A program made the translations under genes and the position numbers. From assembly GCF_001439695.1 (NCBI RefSeq), contig NZ_JYLL01000003.1, positions 310,001 to 374,000 of the forward strand: a stretch of DNA of 64,000 nucleotides. Direction: 5' to 3'. Under the pieces are notes generated by a model that saw only the letters and a list, made by a program, of their open reading frames with translations, was not told where the DNA came from and did not search any database. Of this stretch, positions 47,879 to 62,224 are shown one piece after another. Position 1 is the stretch's first letter. The number at the start of each line of letters is the position of its first letter. This DNA is from Pseudomonas veronii (GTDB lineage Bacteria > Pseudomonadota > Gammaproteobacteria > Pseudomonadales > Pseudomonadaceae).

Positions 47879-49471
47879 ATGCGCCTCGCTGCCCTACCGC
47901 TTTTGCTAGCCCCTCTGTTTATCGCGCCGCAGGCCTTGGCGGCCACCAATCTGAGCGTGTGTACCGAAGCCAGTCCCGAAGGGTTTGACGTAGTGCAGTA
48001 CAACTCGCTGACTACCACCAACGCCTCGGCCGACGTGCTGATGAACAGCCTGGTGAACTATGACGCAGCCAGCGGCAAGCTGGTGCCAAGCCTGGCGGAC
48101 AGCTGGGAAGTGTCGCCGGACGGCCTGACCTACACCTTCCAGTTGCACCCCAACGTAAAATTCCACCGCACCGACTATTTCACCCCGAGCCGCACCCTGA
48201 CCGCCGAAGATGTCCGCTTCAGCTTCGAGCGCATGCTCGATCCGGCCAACCCATGGCACAAGATCGCCCAGAGCGGCTTCCCCCATGCCCAGTCGCTGCA
48301 ATTGCCCGCACTGATCAAGAAGATCGACGCCCTTGACCCGCTGACCGTGCGCTTCACCCTCGATCACCCCGACTCGACCTTCCTCGCCGCGTTGAGCATG
48401 GGTTTTGCCTCGATCTACCCGGCCGAGTACGCCGACAAGCTGCTCAAGGCCGGCACCCCGGAGAAGCTCAACAGCCAGCCCATCGGCACCGGCCCGTTCA
48501 TCTTCACGCGATTCCAGAAAGATGCCGTGGTGCGCTACAAAGCCAACCCGGATTATTTCGCCGGCAAACCGGCTGTGGATAACTTGATCTTCGCCATCAC
48601 CCCGGATGCGAACGTGCGCCTGCAGAAACTGCACCGCGACGAATGCCAGATCGCACTGTCGCCCAAACCCCTGGATGTGGGCGAAGCCGAGAAAGATCCC
48701 GCACTCAAAATAGAAAAAACCGCAGCATTCATGACTGCATTCGTCGCGATCAACAGCCAGCACCCGCCGCTGGACAAGCCCGAAGTGCGCCAGGCGATCA
48801 ACCTGGCCTTCGACAAGGACAGCTACCTCAAAGCCGTGTTCGAAGGCACCGCCGAAGCCGCCAACGGCCCCTACCCGCCCAACACCTGGAGCTATGCCAA
48901 GGAGTTGCCGGGTTATCCACAGGACATCACCAAGGCCAAGCTGCTGCTGGAGCGCGCCGGGCTCAAGGACGGCTTCAAGACCACAATCTGGACACGCCCC
49001 ACCGGCAGTCTGCTGAACCCCAACCCCAACCTCGGTGCGCAACTGCTGCAGGCGGACCTGGCCGAGGTCGGCATCCAGGCCGAGATCCGCGTGATCGAAT
49101 GGGGCGAGCTGATCCGCCGCGCCAAGGCCGGCGAACACGACCTGTTGTTCATGGGTTGGGCCGGCGACAACGGCGACCCGGATAACTTCCTGACTCCGCA
49201 GTTCTCCTGCGCGGCAGTGAAATCCGGCACCAACTTCGCCCGCTATTGCGACCCGACCCTGGACAAGCTCATCAGCGCCGGCAAGACCACCAGCGAGCAA
49301 GGGGTGCGCAGCAAGCTGTATCAACAGGCCCAGGCGCAGATCCAACAGCAGGCCCTGTGGCTGCCGCTGGCGCACCCGATGGCGTTCGCCCTGACCCGCA
49401 AGAATGTCGAGGGGTACCAGGTGAGCCCGTTTGGGCGGCAGGACTTTTCGAAAGTCAGCGTCAAGCCCTGA
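47879..49471 (+). CDS. Periplasmic dipeptide/oligopeptide-binding protein (DppA-like)
   Basis: 530 residues, solute-binding protein family 5. A signal peptide (MRLAALPLLLAPLFIAPQALA, cleavage about residue 21) is followed by NLSVCTEASPEGFDVVQYNSL. The family block LVPSLADSWEVSPDGLTYTFQLHPNVKFHRT is at about 60-92. It corresponds to one of the several DppA-type binding proteins of Pseudomonas; no permease genes follow, so it would share the dppBCDF system. Ribosome site AGGAA precedes the ATG. Confidence 0.92.
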   Translation: MRLAALPLLLAPLFIAPQALAATNLSVCTEASPEGFDVVQYNSLTTTNASADVLMNSLVNYDAASGKLVPSLADSWEVSPDGLTYTFQLHPNVKFHRTDYFTPSRTLTAEDVRFSFERMLDPANPWHKIAQSGFPHAQSLQLPALIKKIDALDPLTVRFTLDHPDSTFLAALSMGFASIYPAEYADKLLKAGTPEKLNSQPIGTGPFIFTRFQKDAVVRYKANPDYFAGKPAVDNLIFAITPDANVRLQKLHRDECQIALSPKPLDVGEAEKDPALKIEKTAAFMTAFVAINSQHPPLDKPEVRQAINLAFDKDSYLKAVFEGTAEAANGPYPPNTWSYAKELPGYPQDITKAKLLLERAGLKDGFKTTIWTRPTGSLLNPNPNLGAQLLQADLAEVGIQAEIRVIEWGELIRRAKAGEHDLLFMGWAGDNGDPDNFLTPQFSCAAVKSGTNFARYCDPTLDKLISAGKTTSEQGVRSKLYQQAQAQIQQQALWLPLAHPMAFALTRKNVEGYQVSPFGRQDFSKVSVKP

Positions 49472-49520
49472 GCTGCAAGCTGCAAGCCCCCTTGAGGCTT
49501 GCAGCTGCAACCTTGCAACT
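49471..49520. repeat. Inverted repeat after the dipeptide-binding gene
   Basis: AGCTGCAAGCTGCAAGCCCC and GAGGCTTGCAGCTGCAACC form a hairpin; it may serve as a terminator between this gene and convergent radC. AGCTGCAAGCTGCAAG is a common Pseudomonas intergenic repeat. Confidence 0.65.
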
Positions 49521-49530
49521 GCTGCCCCTC

Positions 49531-50205
49531 CTACATCCACCCGTATTCCGCCATCGACAATGGATCACCATCGCCTACGATGATGTGATCCAGCACCCGC
49601 ACATCCACCACTTCCAAGGCTTTTTGCAGAATCTTGGTCAATTTCCGATCAGCCGCACTCGGTTCCACACTCCCCGAAGGATGGTTGTGGCACAGGATCA
49701 ACGCCGCCGCGTTATACGCCAGGGCGCGCTTGACCACTTGCCGCGGGTAAACCACGGTGGCGTCGATGGTGCCCTGGAACAAAGCCTCGAACCCCAGCAC
49801 CCGATGCTTTGAATCGAGAAACAGGCAGCCGAAGATCTCGTGAGGCTCATGGCGCAACAGCGCCTTGAGGTAGTCCCGCACAGCGACCGGGCTTTCCAGC
49901 ACCGAGTCGCTGCGCAGCTGTTCGGCCAAGTGGCGCCGGGACATTTCCAGTACCGCCTGCAGTTGGGCAAACTTCGCCGGCCCCAGCCCCAACTGCTGGC
50001 TGAACAGCACCTGGCTGGCCTCCAGCAGCGGGCGCAAGCCACCGAACTGCGCCAACAGATGCCGCGCCAGGTCCACCGCGCTTCGTCCGGCCACGCCGGT
50101 GCGCAGGAAGATAGCCAACAGTTCGGCGTCGGACAGCGTTGCGGCCCCCCATTCCAAAAGCTTCTCCCGCGGCCGCTCGGCCACCGGCCAATCACGAATA
50201 CTCAT
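49531..50205 (-). CDS. radC: JAMM/MPN-domain protein RadC
   Basis: 224 residues from ATG 50205 ([20 protein letters not shown]); the open frame extends to 50277 without a ribosome site. Helix-hairpin-helix region about 10-90 and JAMM metal motif [16 protein letters not shown] (about 170). The name is historical: a direct role in DNA repair is not shown. RadC is the target of Tn554-type elements elsewhere; here it is intact. Confidence 0.95.
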   Translation of the reverse strand: MSIRDWPVAERPREKLLEWGAATLSDAELLAIFLRTGVAGRSAVDLARHLLAQFGGLRPLLEASQVLFSQQLGLGPAKFAQLQAVLEMSRRHLAEQLRSDSVLESPVAVRDYLKALLRHEPHEIFGCLFLDSKHRVLGFEALFQGTIDATVVYPRQVVKRALAYNAAALILCHNHPSGSVEPSAADRKLTKILQKALEVVDVRVLDHIIVGDGDPLSMAEYGWM

Positions 50206-50348
50206 CCCGCCTCCCTGTGCATGTGCGCCGCTGTTGCCTGGCGGACGCTGTGTTATCGTAGGCCCTCTTTTTTGCATGCGATTTCACCTGGGGAGGGGGC
50301 ATCGCAGGCGTCACTGAACTGGCTTCACTGAACTGGAAAGGCAAACCA

Positions 50349-51557
50349 ATGCAGCGTCTGTATCGGAAACGCATCGTTCTCGGCGTCGGCGGCGGCATTG
50401 CCGCCTACAAGAGCGCAGAGCTGGTTCGCAGGCTTCTCGACCAGGGCGCCGAAGTGCGCGTGGTCATGACCCGCGGCGGCAGTGAGTTCATCACCCCGCT
50501 GACCATGCAGGCCTTGTCCGGCCACCCGGTTCACCTGGACCTGCTGGACCCGGCCGCCGAAGCCGCCATGGGCCATATCGAACTGGCCAAATGGGCCGAC
50601 CTGGTGCTGATCGCCCCGGCCACCGCCGACCTGATCGCCCGCCTGGCGCAAGGCATCGCCGATGACTTGCTGACCACGCTGGTCCTGGCCACCGACGCCA
50701 CTGTCGCCATCGCCCCGGCCATGAACCAGGCCATGTGGCGCGACCCGGCCACCCAAGCCAACACGCAGCTCCTGCAAAGCCGTGGCCTCAAGGTGTTCGG
50801 CCCGGCCTCCGGCAGCCAGGCCTGCGGCGACGTCGGCATGGGCCGCATGCTCGAAGCCACCGACCTGGCACTGTGCGCCGCCGAGTGCTTCCAGCACCTG
50901 GCCCTGACTGGCAAGCACGTGTTGATCACCGCCGGCCCGACCCAGGAAAACATCGACCCGGTGCGCTACATCACCAACCATAGCTCAGGAAAAATGGGCT
51001 TTGCCCTGGCTGAAGCGGCGGTCGAGGCAGGCGCGCGCGTGACCCTCATCACCGGCCCGGTGCATTTGCCGACGCCCGATCGCGTCACCCGGATCGACGT
51101 GGTCAGCGCCCGGGACATGTTGGCGGCCTGTGAGGCGGCCATTCCCTGCGACCTGTTTATCGCCTCGGCAGCGGTTGCGGATTACCGCCCGGAAGTCGTC
51201 GCCCCGCAAAAGCTCAAGAAAGACCCTACCAGCGGCGACGGCCTGCTCCTGCAAATGGTGCGTAACCCGGACATCCTGGCCACCATCGCCAGCCGCCCGG
51301 ACCGTCCGTTCAGCGTCGGTTTCGCCGCCGAGACCGAGCACCTGCTGGACTACGCCGCACGCAAATTGAAAGACAAAAACCTCGACCTGATCGTTGCCAA
51401 TGATGTCGCCAACCCAAGCATCGGCTTCAACAGTGAGGAAAACGCCTGCAGCGTGATCGATCGCGACCTGCACGCCACCCTTTTCGCCCAGACCAGCAAG
51501 GGCAAGATTGCCCGCCAACTGATCTCTTTTATCGCCCAACGGCTGAACCAGGTTTAA
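50349..51557 (+). CDS. coaBC: Bifunctional phosphopantothenoylcysteine decarboxylase/synthetase CoaBC
   Basis: 402 residues. The N-terminal flavoprotein CoaC (about 1-185) has [18 protein letters not shown], the active His in [12 protein letters not shown], the PAMN motif ([10 protein letters not shown]) and [10 protein letters not shown]. The C-terminal CoaB (about 190-402) has [27 protein letters not shown]. Two consecutive steps of coenzyme A synthesis. Followed at 6 bases by dut. Confidence 0.96.
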   Translation: MQRLYRKRIVLGVGGGIAAYKSAELVRRLLDQGAEVRVVMTRGGSEFITPLTMQALSGHPVHLDLLDPAAEAAMGHIELAKWADLVLIAPATADLIARLAQGIADDLLTTLVLATDATVAIAPAMNQAMWRDPATQANTQLLQSRGLKVFGPASGSQACGDVGMGRMLEATDLALCAAECFQHLALTGKHVLITAGPTQENIDPVRYITNHSSGKMGFALAEAAVEAGARVTLITGPVHLPTPDRVTRIDVVSARDMLAACEAAIPCDLFIASAAVADYRPEVVAPQKLKKDPTSGDGLLLQMVRNPDILATIASRPDRPFSVGFAAETEHLLDYAARKLKDKNLDLIVANDVANPSIGFNSEENACSVIDRDLHATLFAQTSKGKIARQLISFIAQRLNQV

Positions 51558-51562
51558 TTTAC

Positions 51563-52018
51563 ATGCACGCTTTGCAAGCCAAGATCCTCGACCCCCGCAT
51601 CGGCACCGACTTCCCCCTGCCGGCCTATGCCACACCGGGCTCCGCCGGCCTGGACCTGCGCGCCATGCTCAAGGAAGACACCGTCCTCGAGCCGGGCCAG
51701 ACCCTGCTGATTCCGACCGGCCTGTCGATCTATGTCGGCGACCCGGGCCTGGCGGCGCTGATTCTGCCGCGCTCGGGCCTCGGCCATAAGCACGGCATCG
51801 TGCTGGGCAACCTGGTCGGCCTGATCGACTCGGACTACCAGGGCGAGCTGATGGTGTCGTGCTGGAACCGCGGCCAGACCGCCTTCAACATCGTCGTCGG
51901 CGAGCGCATCGCGCAGCTGGTGCTGGTGCCGGTGGTGCAGGCGCACTTCGAACTGGTACAGGAATTCGACGCAACCCAACGCGGCGCAGGCGGTTTTGGG
52001 CATTCCGGCAGTCACTGA
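51563..52018 (+). CDS. dut: dUTP diphosphatase
   Basis: 151 residues, trimeric dUTPase. Five motifs: [40 protein letters not shown] and the C-terminal GAGGFGHSG. Hydrolyses dUTP to dUMP. Same operon as coaBC. Confidence 0.97.
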   Translation: MHALQAKILDPRIGTDFPLPAYATPGSAGLDLRAMLKEDTVLEPGQTLLIPTGLSIYVGDPGLAALILPRSGLGHKHGIVLGNLVGLIDSDYQGELMVSCWNRGQTAFNIVVGERIAQLVLVPVVQAHFELVQEFDATQRGAGGFGHSGSH

Positions 52019-52287
52019 CCACACCAAACCGGGGCGGACGCTACCGTCCGGCCCGGTTAGATGCCACCGCATGGCCTTTCAGGATGAAGAATGCGCGGAC
52101 CTGACGAGCGACATTTTCCAAGTAAAATCAATGCATTACGCAGACATAAGCGCGGAGCGGATGCTCCGATGGCCTTTTTGCACCACGAACTCTGCACCGA
52201 AAACGCCGTCATACCCTTCAGTTTAAGCCTGCCGGTCAGCCACATTAAGGCCAGCCTTGTCTCTTTCAGATGGAGTTTCCCCCCGCG

Positions 52288-53685
52288 ATGAGTACCGCCG
52301 CCCGAGTAGCCCCGACCTTCCCCGACAGCATCTTCCGCGCCTATGACATCCGTGGCGTGGTGCCCAAGACCCTGACCGCCGAAACCGCCTACTGGATTGG
52401 CCGCGCCATCGGCGCCCAAAGCCTGGCCCAGGACGAACCGAACGTTTCGGTCGGCCGTGACGGTCGCCTGTCCGGTCCCGAGCTGGTGGAGCAATTGATC
52501 CAGGGCCTGGCCGACAGCGGTTGCCATGTCAGCGACGTCGGCCTGGTGCCGACCCCGGCGCTGTACTACGCCGCCAACGTGCTGGCCGGCAAATCCGGGG
52601 TGATGCTCACCGGCAGCCACAACCCGTCGGACTACAACGGCTTCAAGATCGTCATCGCCGGCGACACCCTGGCCAACGAACAGATCCAGGCCCTGCACAC
52701 ACGCTTGAAAACCAACGACCTGACCAGCGGCAAAGGCAGCATCACCAAGGTCGACATTCTTCAGCGCTACTCCGACGAAATCACCGGCGACGTCAAACTC
52801 GCGCGCCGCCTGAAAGTGGTGGTGGACTGCGGCAACGGCGCGGCCGGCGTGATCGCCCCGCAACTGCTCGAAGCCCTGAACTGCGAAGTGGTGCCGTTGT
52901 TCTGCGACGTCGACGGCAACTTCCCCAACCACCATCCAGACCCGGGCAAGCCTGAAAACCTGGTGGACCTGATCGCCAAGGTCAAGGAAACCGGGGCCGA
53001 CGTCGGCCTGGCCTTTGACGGCGACGGTGACCGCGTGGGCGTGGTGACCAACACCGGCGAAAACGTGTTCGCCGACCGCCTGCTGATGCTGTTCGCCCGT
53101 GATGTGGTGGCGCGCAACCCGAATGCCGAAATCATCTTCGACGTAAAATGCACCCGTCGCCTGACGCCGCTGATCAAGGAATATGGCGGTCGCCCGCTGA
53201 TGTGGAAGACCGGTCACTCGTTGATCAAAAAGAAAATGAAGGAAACCGGCGCGCTGCTGGCCGGCGAAATGAGCGGCCACGTGTTCTTCAAGGAGCGTTG
53301 GTTCGGGTTTGACGACGGCATTTACAGCGCCGCTCGTCTGCTGGAGATCCTCAGCAAGGAAAAATCCACGGCACAGGAGCTGTTTCAGACCTTCCCGAAT
53401 GATATTTCTACGCCAGAGATCAATATCCATGTGACCGAAGAGAGCAAATTCAGCATCATTGACGCATTGCACGATGCGCAATGGGGCGAAGGCGCCAACC
53501 TGACCTCCATTGATGGTGTGCGAGTCGATTACGCCAAAGGCTGGGGCCTGGTTCGCGCGTCCAACACCACACCGGTGCTGGTGCTGCGTTTCGAGGCGGA
53601 TACCGAGGCTGAGTTGCAGCGCATCAAAGACGTGTTCCACGTCCAGTTGAAACGTGTTGCCCCCGATCTCCAATTACCGTTCTGA
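52288..53685 (+). CDS. algC: Phosphomannomutase/phosphoglucomutase AlgC
   Basis: 465 residues from ATG 52288 (MSTAARVAPTFPDSIFRAYDIRG); an ATG at 52270 is in frame but the family starts here. The phosphoserine loop is LTGSHNPSDYNG (about 104-115), the metal loop DGDGDRVG (about 243-250), sugar-binding GEMSGHVFFKE (about 320) and the C-terminal phosphate loop RASNTTPVLVLRFE. Supplies mannose-1-P and glucose-1-P for alginate, LPS and other polysaccharides. It is followed by argB 22 bases downstream. Confidence 0.96.
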   Translation: MSTAARVAPTFPDSIFRAYDIRGVVPKTLTAETAYWIGRAIGAQSLAQDEPNVSVGRDGRLSGPELVEQLIQGLADSGCHVSDVGLVPTPALYYAANVLAGKSGVMLTGSHNPSDYNGFKIVIAGDTLANEQIQALHTRLKTNDLTSGKGSITKVDILQRYSDEITGDVKLARRLKVVVDCGNGAAGVIAPQLLEALNCEVVPLFCDVDGNFPNHHPDPGKPENLVDLIAKVKETGADVGLAFDGDGDRVGVVTNTGENVFADRLLMLFARDVVARNPNAEIIFDVKCTRRLTPLIKEYGGRPLMWKTGHSLIKKKMKETGALLAGEMSGHVFFKERWFGFDDGIYSAARLLEILSKEKSTAQELFQTFPNDISTPEINIHVTEESKFSIIDALHDAQWGEGANLTSIDGVRVDYAKGWGLVRASNTTPVLVLRFEADTEAELQRIKDVFHVQLKRVAPDLQLPF

Positions 53686-53707
53686 TTTTTTTGCACCGGA
53701 GCCCTGA

Positions 53708-54613
<906 letters not shown>

Positions 54614-54617
54614 ACAC

Positions 54618-54749
54618 AAAAAGCCCCACCCTCTGTAGGAGCGAGCTTGCTCGCGAAAAACGTAAAGGCGCCGCGTTCATCCAGAATAAACGCGTCATCG
54701 TTGGCGTTCTTCGCGAGCAAGCTCGCTCCTACAGGGGGTGGGGCTTTTT
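54618..54749. terminator. argB/pyrE terminator with a REPIN nested between its arms
   Basis: AAAAAGCCCCACCC (54618-54631) pairs with GGGTGGGGCTTTTT (54736-54749), a bidirectional terminator stem. Between the arms lies a complete REPIN: CTGTAGGAGCGAGCTTGCTCGCG and its inverse CGCGAGCAAGCTCGCTCCTACAG around about 50 bases. The whole 132-base unit can fold into one long hairpin. Confidence 0.85.
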
Positions 54750-54761
54750 GTTGTGCGGCGT

Positions 54762-55409
54762 TTACTGGACGCCGAATTGCTCGCGGTACGCCCGTACTGC
54801 CGGCAAGTGTTGCTTGAGCTGCGGATCATCTTCCAGGAACTGCAACACCTGGTTCAACGACACGATGCTCACCACCGGGATGCCGAAATCGCGTTCCACT
54901 TCCTGGATCGCCGACAACTCACCATTGCCACGCTCCTGGCGGTTCAAGGCGATCAACACGCCTGCGGCCTTGGCACCCTCCTGGGAGGCGATGATCTGCA
55001 TCACTTCACGGATGGCGGTGCCGGCGGTGATCACGTCGTCGATGATCAGCACGTTGCCGGTGAGCGGTGCGCCCACCAGGCTACCGCCTTCGCCATGGGC
55101 CTTGGCTTCCTTGCGGTTGAAGCACCACGGCAGATCGCGCCCATGGTGTTCGGCCAACGCCACGGCCGTCGCGGCGGCCAGGGGGATGCCCTTGTAGGCC
55201 GGACCGAACAGAACGTCGAAGGAAATACCGCTTTCAACGATGGCTGCCGCGTAGAAACGCCCCAGTTGAGCCAGGGCCGAACCCGAGTTGAACAAGCCGG
55301 CATTGAAGAAATACGGGCTGGTGCGCCCGGACTTGAGGGTGAACTCACCGAAGCGCAAAACCCCGCGATCGATGGCAAAACGAATGAAATCGCGTTGATA
55401 CGCCTGCAT
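54762..55409 (-). CDS. pyrE: Orotate phosphoribosyltransferase
   Basis: 215 residues from ATG 55409 ([13 protein letters not shown]). PRPP motif [16 protein letters not shown] (about 120-135) and the flexible-loop Lys in [12 protein letters not shown]. Penultimate step of UMP synthesis. Divergent from crc with 82 bases between; ends at the REPIN-bearing terminator. Confidence 0.96.
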   Translation of the reverse strand: MQAYQRDFIRFAIDRGVLRFGEFTLKSGRTSPYFFNAGLFNSGSALAQLGRFYAAAIVESGISFDVLFGPAYKGIPLAAATAVALAEHHGRDLPWCFNRKEAKAHGEGGSLVGAPLTGNVLIIDDVITAGTAIREVMQIIASQEGAKAAGVLIALNRQERGNGELSAIQEVERDFGIPVVSIVSLNQVLQFLEDDPQLKQHLPAVRAYREQFGVQ

Positions 55410-55453
55410 GAAAAAAGCCTCAGATACCACGGATTTAGCTAATTAGGTAGACG

Positions 55454-55470
55454 GCGTGTATCATACACGC
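55454..55470. promoter_or_regulatory. Perfect 17-base palindrome between pyrE and crc
   Basis: GCGTGTAT-C-ATACACGC, an 8-bp dyad with a single central base, 22 bases before crc and 45 before pyrE. It overlaps a plausible -10 hexamer TATCAT for crc. It may be a regulator site; no known family site was matched. Confidence 0.45.
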
Positions 55471-55491
55471 ACGCGATTTTTGGGGCCATTT

Positions 55492-56271
55492 ATGCGGATC
55501 ATCAGTGTGAACGTTAATGGTATTCAGGCTGCAGTCGAGCGTGGTTTGCTCAGTTGGCTGCAAGCCCAGAATGCCGACGTCATCTGCCTGCAGGACACCC
55601 GCGCCTCCGCCTTTGAACTGGACGATCCAGCCTTCCAACTGGATGGCTACTTCCTTTATGCCTGCGATGCCGAAGTGCCCACCCAAGGTGGCGTGGCTTT
55701 GTACTCGCGGTTGCAACCCAAGGCGGTCATCAGCGGCCTCGGCTTCGAGACAGCCGACCGCTACGGGCGCTACCTGCAAGCCGATTTCGACAAGGTCAGC
55801 ATCGCGACCTTGCTGCTTCCTTCGGGGCAGAACGGCGATGAAGACTTGAACCAGAAGTTCAAGCTAATGGACGACTTCGCCCGTTATCTGGATAAACAGC
55901 GACGCAAACGTCGCGAGTACATTTATTGTGGCTCGCTGTACGTGGCGCAACAGAAGCTGGATATCAAGAACTGGCGCGACAGCCAGCAATCCCCGGGTTT
56001 CCTGGCGCCGGAACGGGCCTGGATGGACGAGATTGTCGGCAACATGGGCTATGTCGATGCCCTGCGCGAAGTCAGCCGCGAAGGCGATCAGTACAGCTGG
56101 TGGCCAGACAACGAACAGGCTGAGATGCTCAACCTGGGCTGGCGTTTCGACTACCAGCTGCTGACCCCAGGCCTGCGTCGCTTTGTGCGCAGCGCACGCC
56201 TGCCACGCCAGCCGCGCTTCTCGCAGCACGCGCCGCTGATCGTGGACTATGACTGGACACTGACCATCTGA
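55492..56271 (+). CDS. crc: Catabolite repression control protein Crc
   Basis: 259 residues from ATG 55492; the frame extends upstream to 55456 but the known length begins with MRIISVNVNG. Exonuclease-endonuclease-phosphatase fold (AP-endonuclease-like), e.g. WLQAQNADVICLQDTRA, but several nuclease catalytic residues are missing, as known for Crc. With Hfq it represses translation of catabolic mRNAs carrying CA motifs, until the CrcZ/Y RNAs titrate Hfq. Likely acts on the dad and pau genes in this window. Confidence 0.95.
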   Translation: MRIISVNVNGIQAAVERGLLSWLQAQNADVICLQDTRASAFELDDPAFQLDGYFLYACDAEVPTQGGVALYSRLQPKAVISGLGFETADRYGRYLQADFDKVSIATLLLPSGQNGDEDLNQKFKLMDDFARYLDKQRRKRREYIYCGSLYVAQQKLDIKNWRDSQQSPGFLAPERAWMDEIVGNMGYVDALREVSREGDQYSWWPDNEQAEMLNLGWRFDYQLLTPGLRRFVRSARLPRQPRFSQHAPLIVDYDWTLTI

Positions 56272-56284
56272 GGTCTTTGCCCAG

Positions 56285-56323
56285 GCACAAAAAAAACCGA
56301 CATCGCTGTCGGTTTTTTTGTGC
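56285..56323. terminator. Bidirectional terminator between crc and the DUF4870 gene
   Basis: GCAC, A run, CCGACA pairs with TGTCGG, T run, GTGC across the loop TCGC: a long near-perfect stem usable from both sides. Confidence 0.9.
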
Positions 56324-56331
56324 GCGCCTGG

Positions 56332-56700
56332 TTACTTGATCAGCCGCCAGGTCCATGGGTAGCGGTAGGCCGTGCCGTTGTTGGCCTTGATCCCGCCAAT
56401 GATCGTCAGCACCAGCGCCGCGACCACCAGGATCAACATCAACAGGAAGCCGATCACCACGAACCCCAGCACCATGCAGACCAGCCAGGCAATGGCCACG
56501 GTGATCTGAAAATTCAGGGCTTCCTTGCCCTGATCATCGATCAGCGGGTCCATGTCCTTCTTGATCTGCCACAGGATCAGCGGCCCCAACAGGCTGCCGA
56601 AAGGGAACACCAGGCCCAGAAACGCCGCGAAGTGACACAACATCGCCCATTGGCGGACTTCCTTGGACGGTGCCGGAACCGGCAATTGACTGTCACTCAT
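56332..56700 (-). CDS. DUF4870-domain membrane protein
   Basis: 122 residues with a soluble N-terminus (about 1-18) and about three membrane helices: CHFAAFLGLVFPFGSLLGPLI, TVAIAWLVCMVLGFVVIG and LLMLILVVAALVLTIIGG. The motif FQITVAIAWLVCM and PLIDDQGKEALNFQ are typical of DUF4870. No function is known. It follows rph closely on the same strand (22 bases), so may be in its transcript. Confidence 0.87.
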   Translation of the reverse strand: MSDSQLPVPAPSKEVRQWAMLCHFAAFLGLVFPFGSLLGPLILWQIKKDMDPLIDDQGKEALNFQITVAIAWLVCMVLGFVVIGFLLMLILVVAALVLTIIGGIKANNGTAYRYPWTWRLIK

Positions 56701-56722
56701 GGCGTTTCTCCTTGAAGCCGGT

Positions 56723-57445
56723 TCAGTCGGCCAGCGCGGCGTTCTGCAGCTCGAAAATCTCGGTCATGCCTTTCTGCGCCAGCGCCAGCATGGCATTCAG
56801 CTCAGACGGCTGGAATGGCGCACCTTCGGCGGTGCCCTGCACTTCGATGAAACCACCGGTGCTGGTCATCACCACGTTCAGGTCGGTCTCGGCGGCCGAG
56901 TCTTCCAGGTAATCCAGGTCCAGCACCGGCTCGCCCTGGTACATGCCCACCGACACAGCGGCGATCATCTGCTTGAGCGGGTCGCCGGCTTTCAGGCCGC
57001 CACGCTTCTTGATCACTTTCAACGCGTCGACCAGCGCAACCATGGCACCGGTGATGGAGGCAGTGCGCGTGCCGCCGTCGGCCTGGATCACGTCGCAGTC
57101 GACGTACAGGGTCACGTCGCCCAGCTTGGACATGTCCAGGGCAGCACGCAGCGAACGGCCGATCAGGCGCTGGATTTCCAGGGTACGGCCGCCTTGCTTG
57201 CCACGGCTGGCTTCACGCTGGTTACGCTCGCCAGTGGCGCGCGGCAGCATGCCGTATTCGGCGGTCAACCAACCCTGGCCCTGGCCCTTGAGGAAACGCG
57301 GCACGCCGTTTTCGACGCTGACGGTGCAGATCACCTTGGTATCGCCAAACTCGACCAGTACAGATCCCTCGGCGTGTTTGGTGTAGTTGCGGGTGATGCG
57401 GATCGAGCGGAGCTGATCGGCAGCGCGACCACTTGGACGTTTCAT
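56723..57445 (-). CDS. rph: Ribonuclease PH
   Basis: 240 residues from ATG 57445 ([17 protein letters not shown]), 13 codons inside the longest frame. Phosphorolytic 3'-5' exoribonuclease that trims tRNA 3' ends. Motifs: [37 protein letters not shown] and the catalytic Asp region [19 protein letters not shown]. Divergent from yicC across 229 bases. Confidence 0.96.
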   Translation of the reverse strand: MKRPSGRAADQLRSIRITRNYTKHAEGSVLVEFGDTKVICTVSVENGVPRFLKGQGQGWLTAEYGMLPRATGERNQREASRGKQGGRTLEIQRLIGRSLRAALDMSKLGDVTLYVDCDVIQADGGTRTASITGAMVALVDALKVIKKRGGLKAGDPLKQMIAAVSVGMYQGEPVLDLDYLEDSAAETDLNVVMTSTGGFIEVQGTAEGAPFQPSELNAMLALAQKGMTEIFELQNAALAD

Positions 57446-57674
57446 AGGGGATACCTGTACGGAGGACGAAAAACTGCCGAGCATTATAGAGCCGCGAGCC
57501 GATTCGGGGCACGTCTAAAAAATTCGGTTACGAATCGTCGACTGGCGGTGCTTTGTCAGTGCCAGGGTTTGGGGCCAATCGCCCCACTGCGCTACACTCC
57601 TGCGCCTTCGCAGCCTGTCGGCTTCAATTTACCCATCAGCCCGCCATCGCGGGACTGCAACGCGAGGTACCTCC

Positions 57675-59169
<1,495 letters not shown>

Positions 59170-59336
59170 TCAGCTCTTCCCAAAACCGCTGCGAGGGCCT
59201 TACATTGGCACTTGCAGCGGTTTTGCGAGAGCCTGGGGAAAATCAGCGCTTCCCTAAACGCTGGTGATTTTTTAAACTGTTTAGTCCGCTCGCCCAACCG
59301 GGCAGCGCGCATCTTGCATTCGCTCCGAGGAATACC

Positions 59337-59600
59337 ATGGCCCGCGTAACCGTTGAAGACTGCCTAGAACACGTGGATAACCGCTTTGAGCTGGTCATGC
59401 TCTCTACCAAGCGTGCCCGTCAACTGGCCACTGGCGGCAAAGAGCCCCTGGTCCAGTGGGAAAACGACAAGCCTACCGTTGTCGCTCTGCGCGAAATCGC
59501 TGAAGGCCTGATGAGCTACGAGTTCATCGCCAACGCCGAGATCGTTGAAGACGAACCGCTGTTTGCAGCGTTCGAGGACGAGTCCAACGAGGCCGTCTAA
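59337..59600 (+). CDS. rpoZ: RNA polymerase omega subunit
   Basis: 87 residues: [20 protein letters not shown], then [14 protein letters not shown] and [18 protein letters not shown]. Omega helps assemble RNA polymerase and forms part of ppGpp site 1. It is followed by spoT 60 bases downstream. A 167-base gap separates it from gmk and may include its own promoter. Confidence 0.97.
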   Translation: MARVTVEDCLEHVDNRFELVMLSTKRARQLATGGKEPLVQWENDKPTVVALREIAEGLMSYEFIANAEIVEDEPLFAAFEDESNEAV

Positions 59601-59660
59601 GCCTATGCCTGGTCGACGTAGCACGGCGCGGTGTCAACGCACGCGGCAGGAGTCCATCCT

Positions 59661-61766
<2,106 letters not shown>

Positions 61767-61790
61767 CCCACCTCTTACAAGGAGTCATTC

Positions 61791-62171
61791 ATGACCAAGA
61801 CTGTTATCACCAGCGACAAAGCCCCAGCCGCCATCGGCACCTACTCCCAGGCGATCAAGGCGGGCAACACCGTCTACATGTCCGGCCAGATCCCACTGGA
61901 CCCAAAGACCATGGAACTGGTTGAAGGCTTCGAAGCACAAACCGTACAGGTCTTCGAAAACCTCAAGTCGGTCGCCGAAGCCGCCGGCGGTTCGTTCAAG
62001 GACATCGTCAAGCTGAACATCTTCCTCACCGACCTGAGCCACTTCGCCAAGGTCAACGAGATCATGGGCAAGTACTTCGAACAGCCTTACCCAGCCCGCG
62101 CCGCTATCGGCGTCGCTGCCCTGCCAAAGGGCGCACAGGTTGAGATGGACGCGATTCTGGTCATCGAGTAA
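61791..62171 (+). CDS. ridA: 2-iminobutanoate/2-iminopropanoate deaminase RidA
   Basis: 126 residues of the RidA archetype: [23 protein letters not shown], then [19 protein letters not shown] and [23 protein letters not shown] with the catalytic Arg and Glu. Hydrolyses reactive imines from PLP enzymes. It follows spoT, with an AAGGAG site. It ends at a short hairpin. Confidence 0.96.
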   Translation: MTKTVITSDKAPAAIGTYSQAIKAGNTVYMSGQIPLDPKTMELVEGFEAQTVQVFENLKSVAEAAGGSFKDIVKLNIFLTDLSHFAKVNEIMGKYFEQPYPARAAIGVAALPKGAQVEMDAILVIE

Positions 62172-62178
62172 AACACCC

Positions 62179-62202
62179 GGCGCAGCCTCCACAGGCTGCG
62201 CC
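62179..62202 (+). terminator. Possible weak terminator after ridA
   Basis: GGCGCAGCCT-CCAC-AGGCTGCGCC is a perfect 10-bp stem; the following GACTTCGTTTT is a short, imperfect T tract, so termination is probably partial and the next lipoprotein gene may be in the same transcript. Confidence 0.55.
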
Positions 62203-62224
62203 GACTTCGTTTTAAAAGGATTTC

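Noticed and set aside
47906..49540. 544-codon minus-strand frame opposite the dipeptide-binding gene
   Set aside because: Antisense shadow; the plus-strand gene has signal peptide, ribosome site and family features.
49531..50205. radC as the insertion target of a Tn554-like element in this window
   Set aside because: radC is uninterrupted with intact JAMM motif; the insertion is in comM.
52057..53673. 538-codon minus-strand frame opposite algC
   Set aside because: Antisense shadow of algC.
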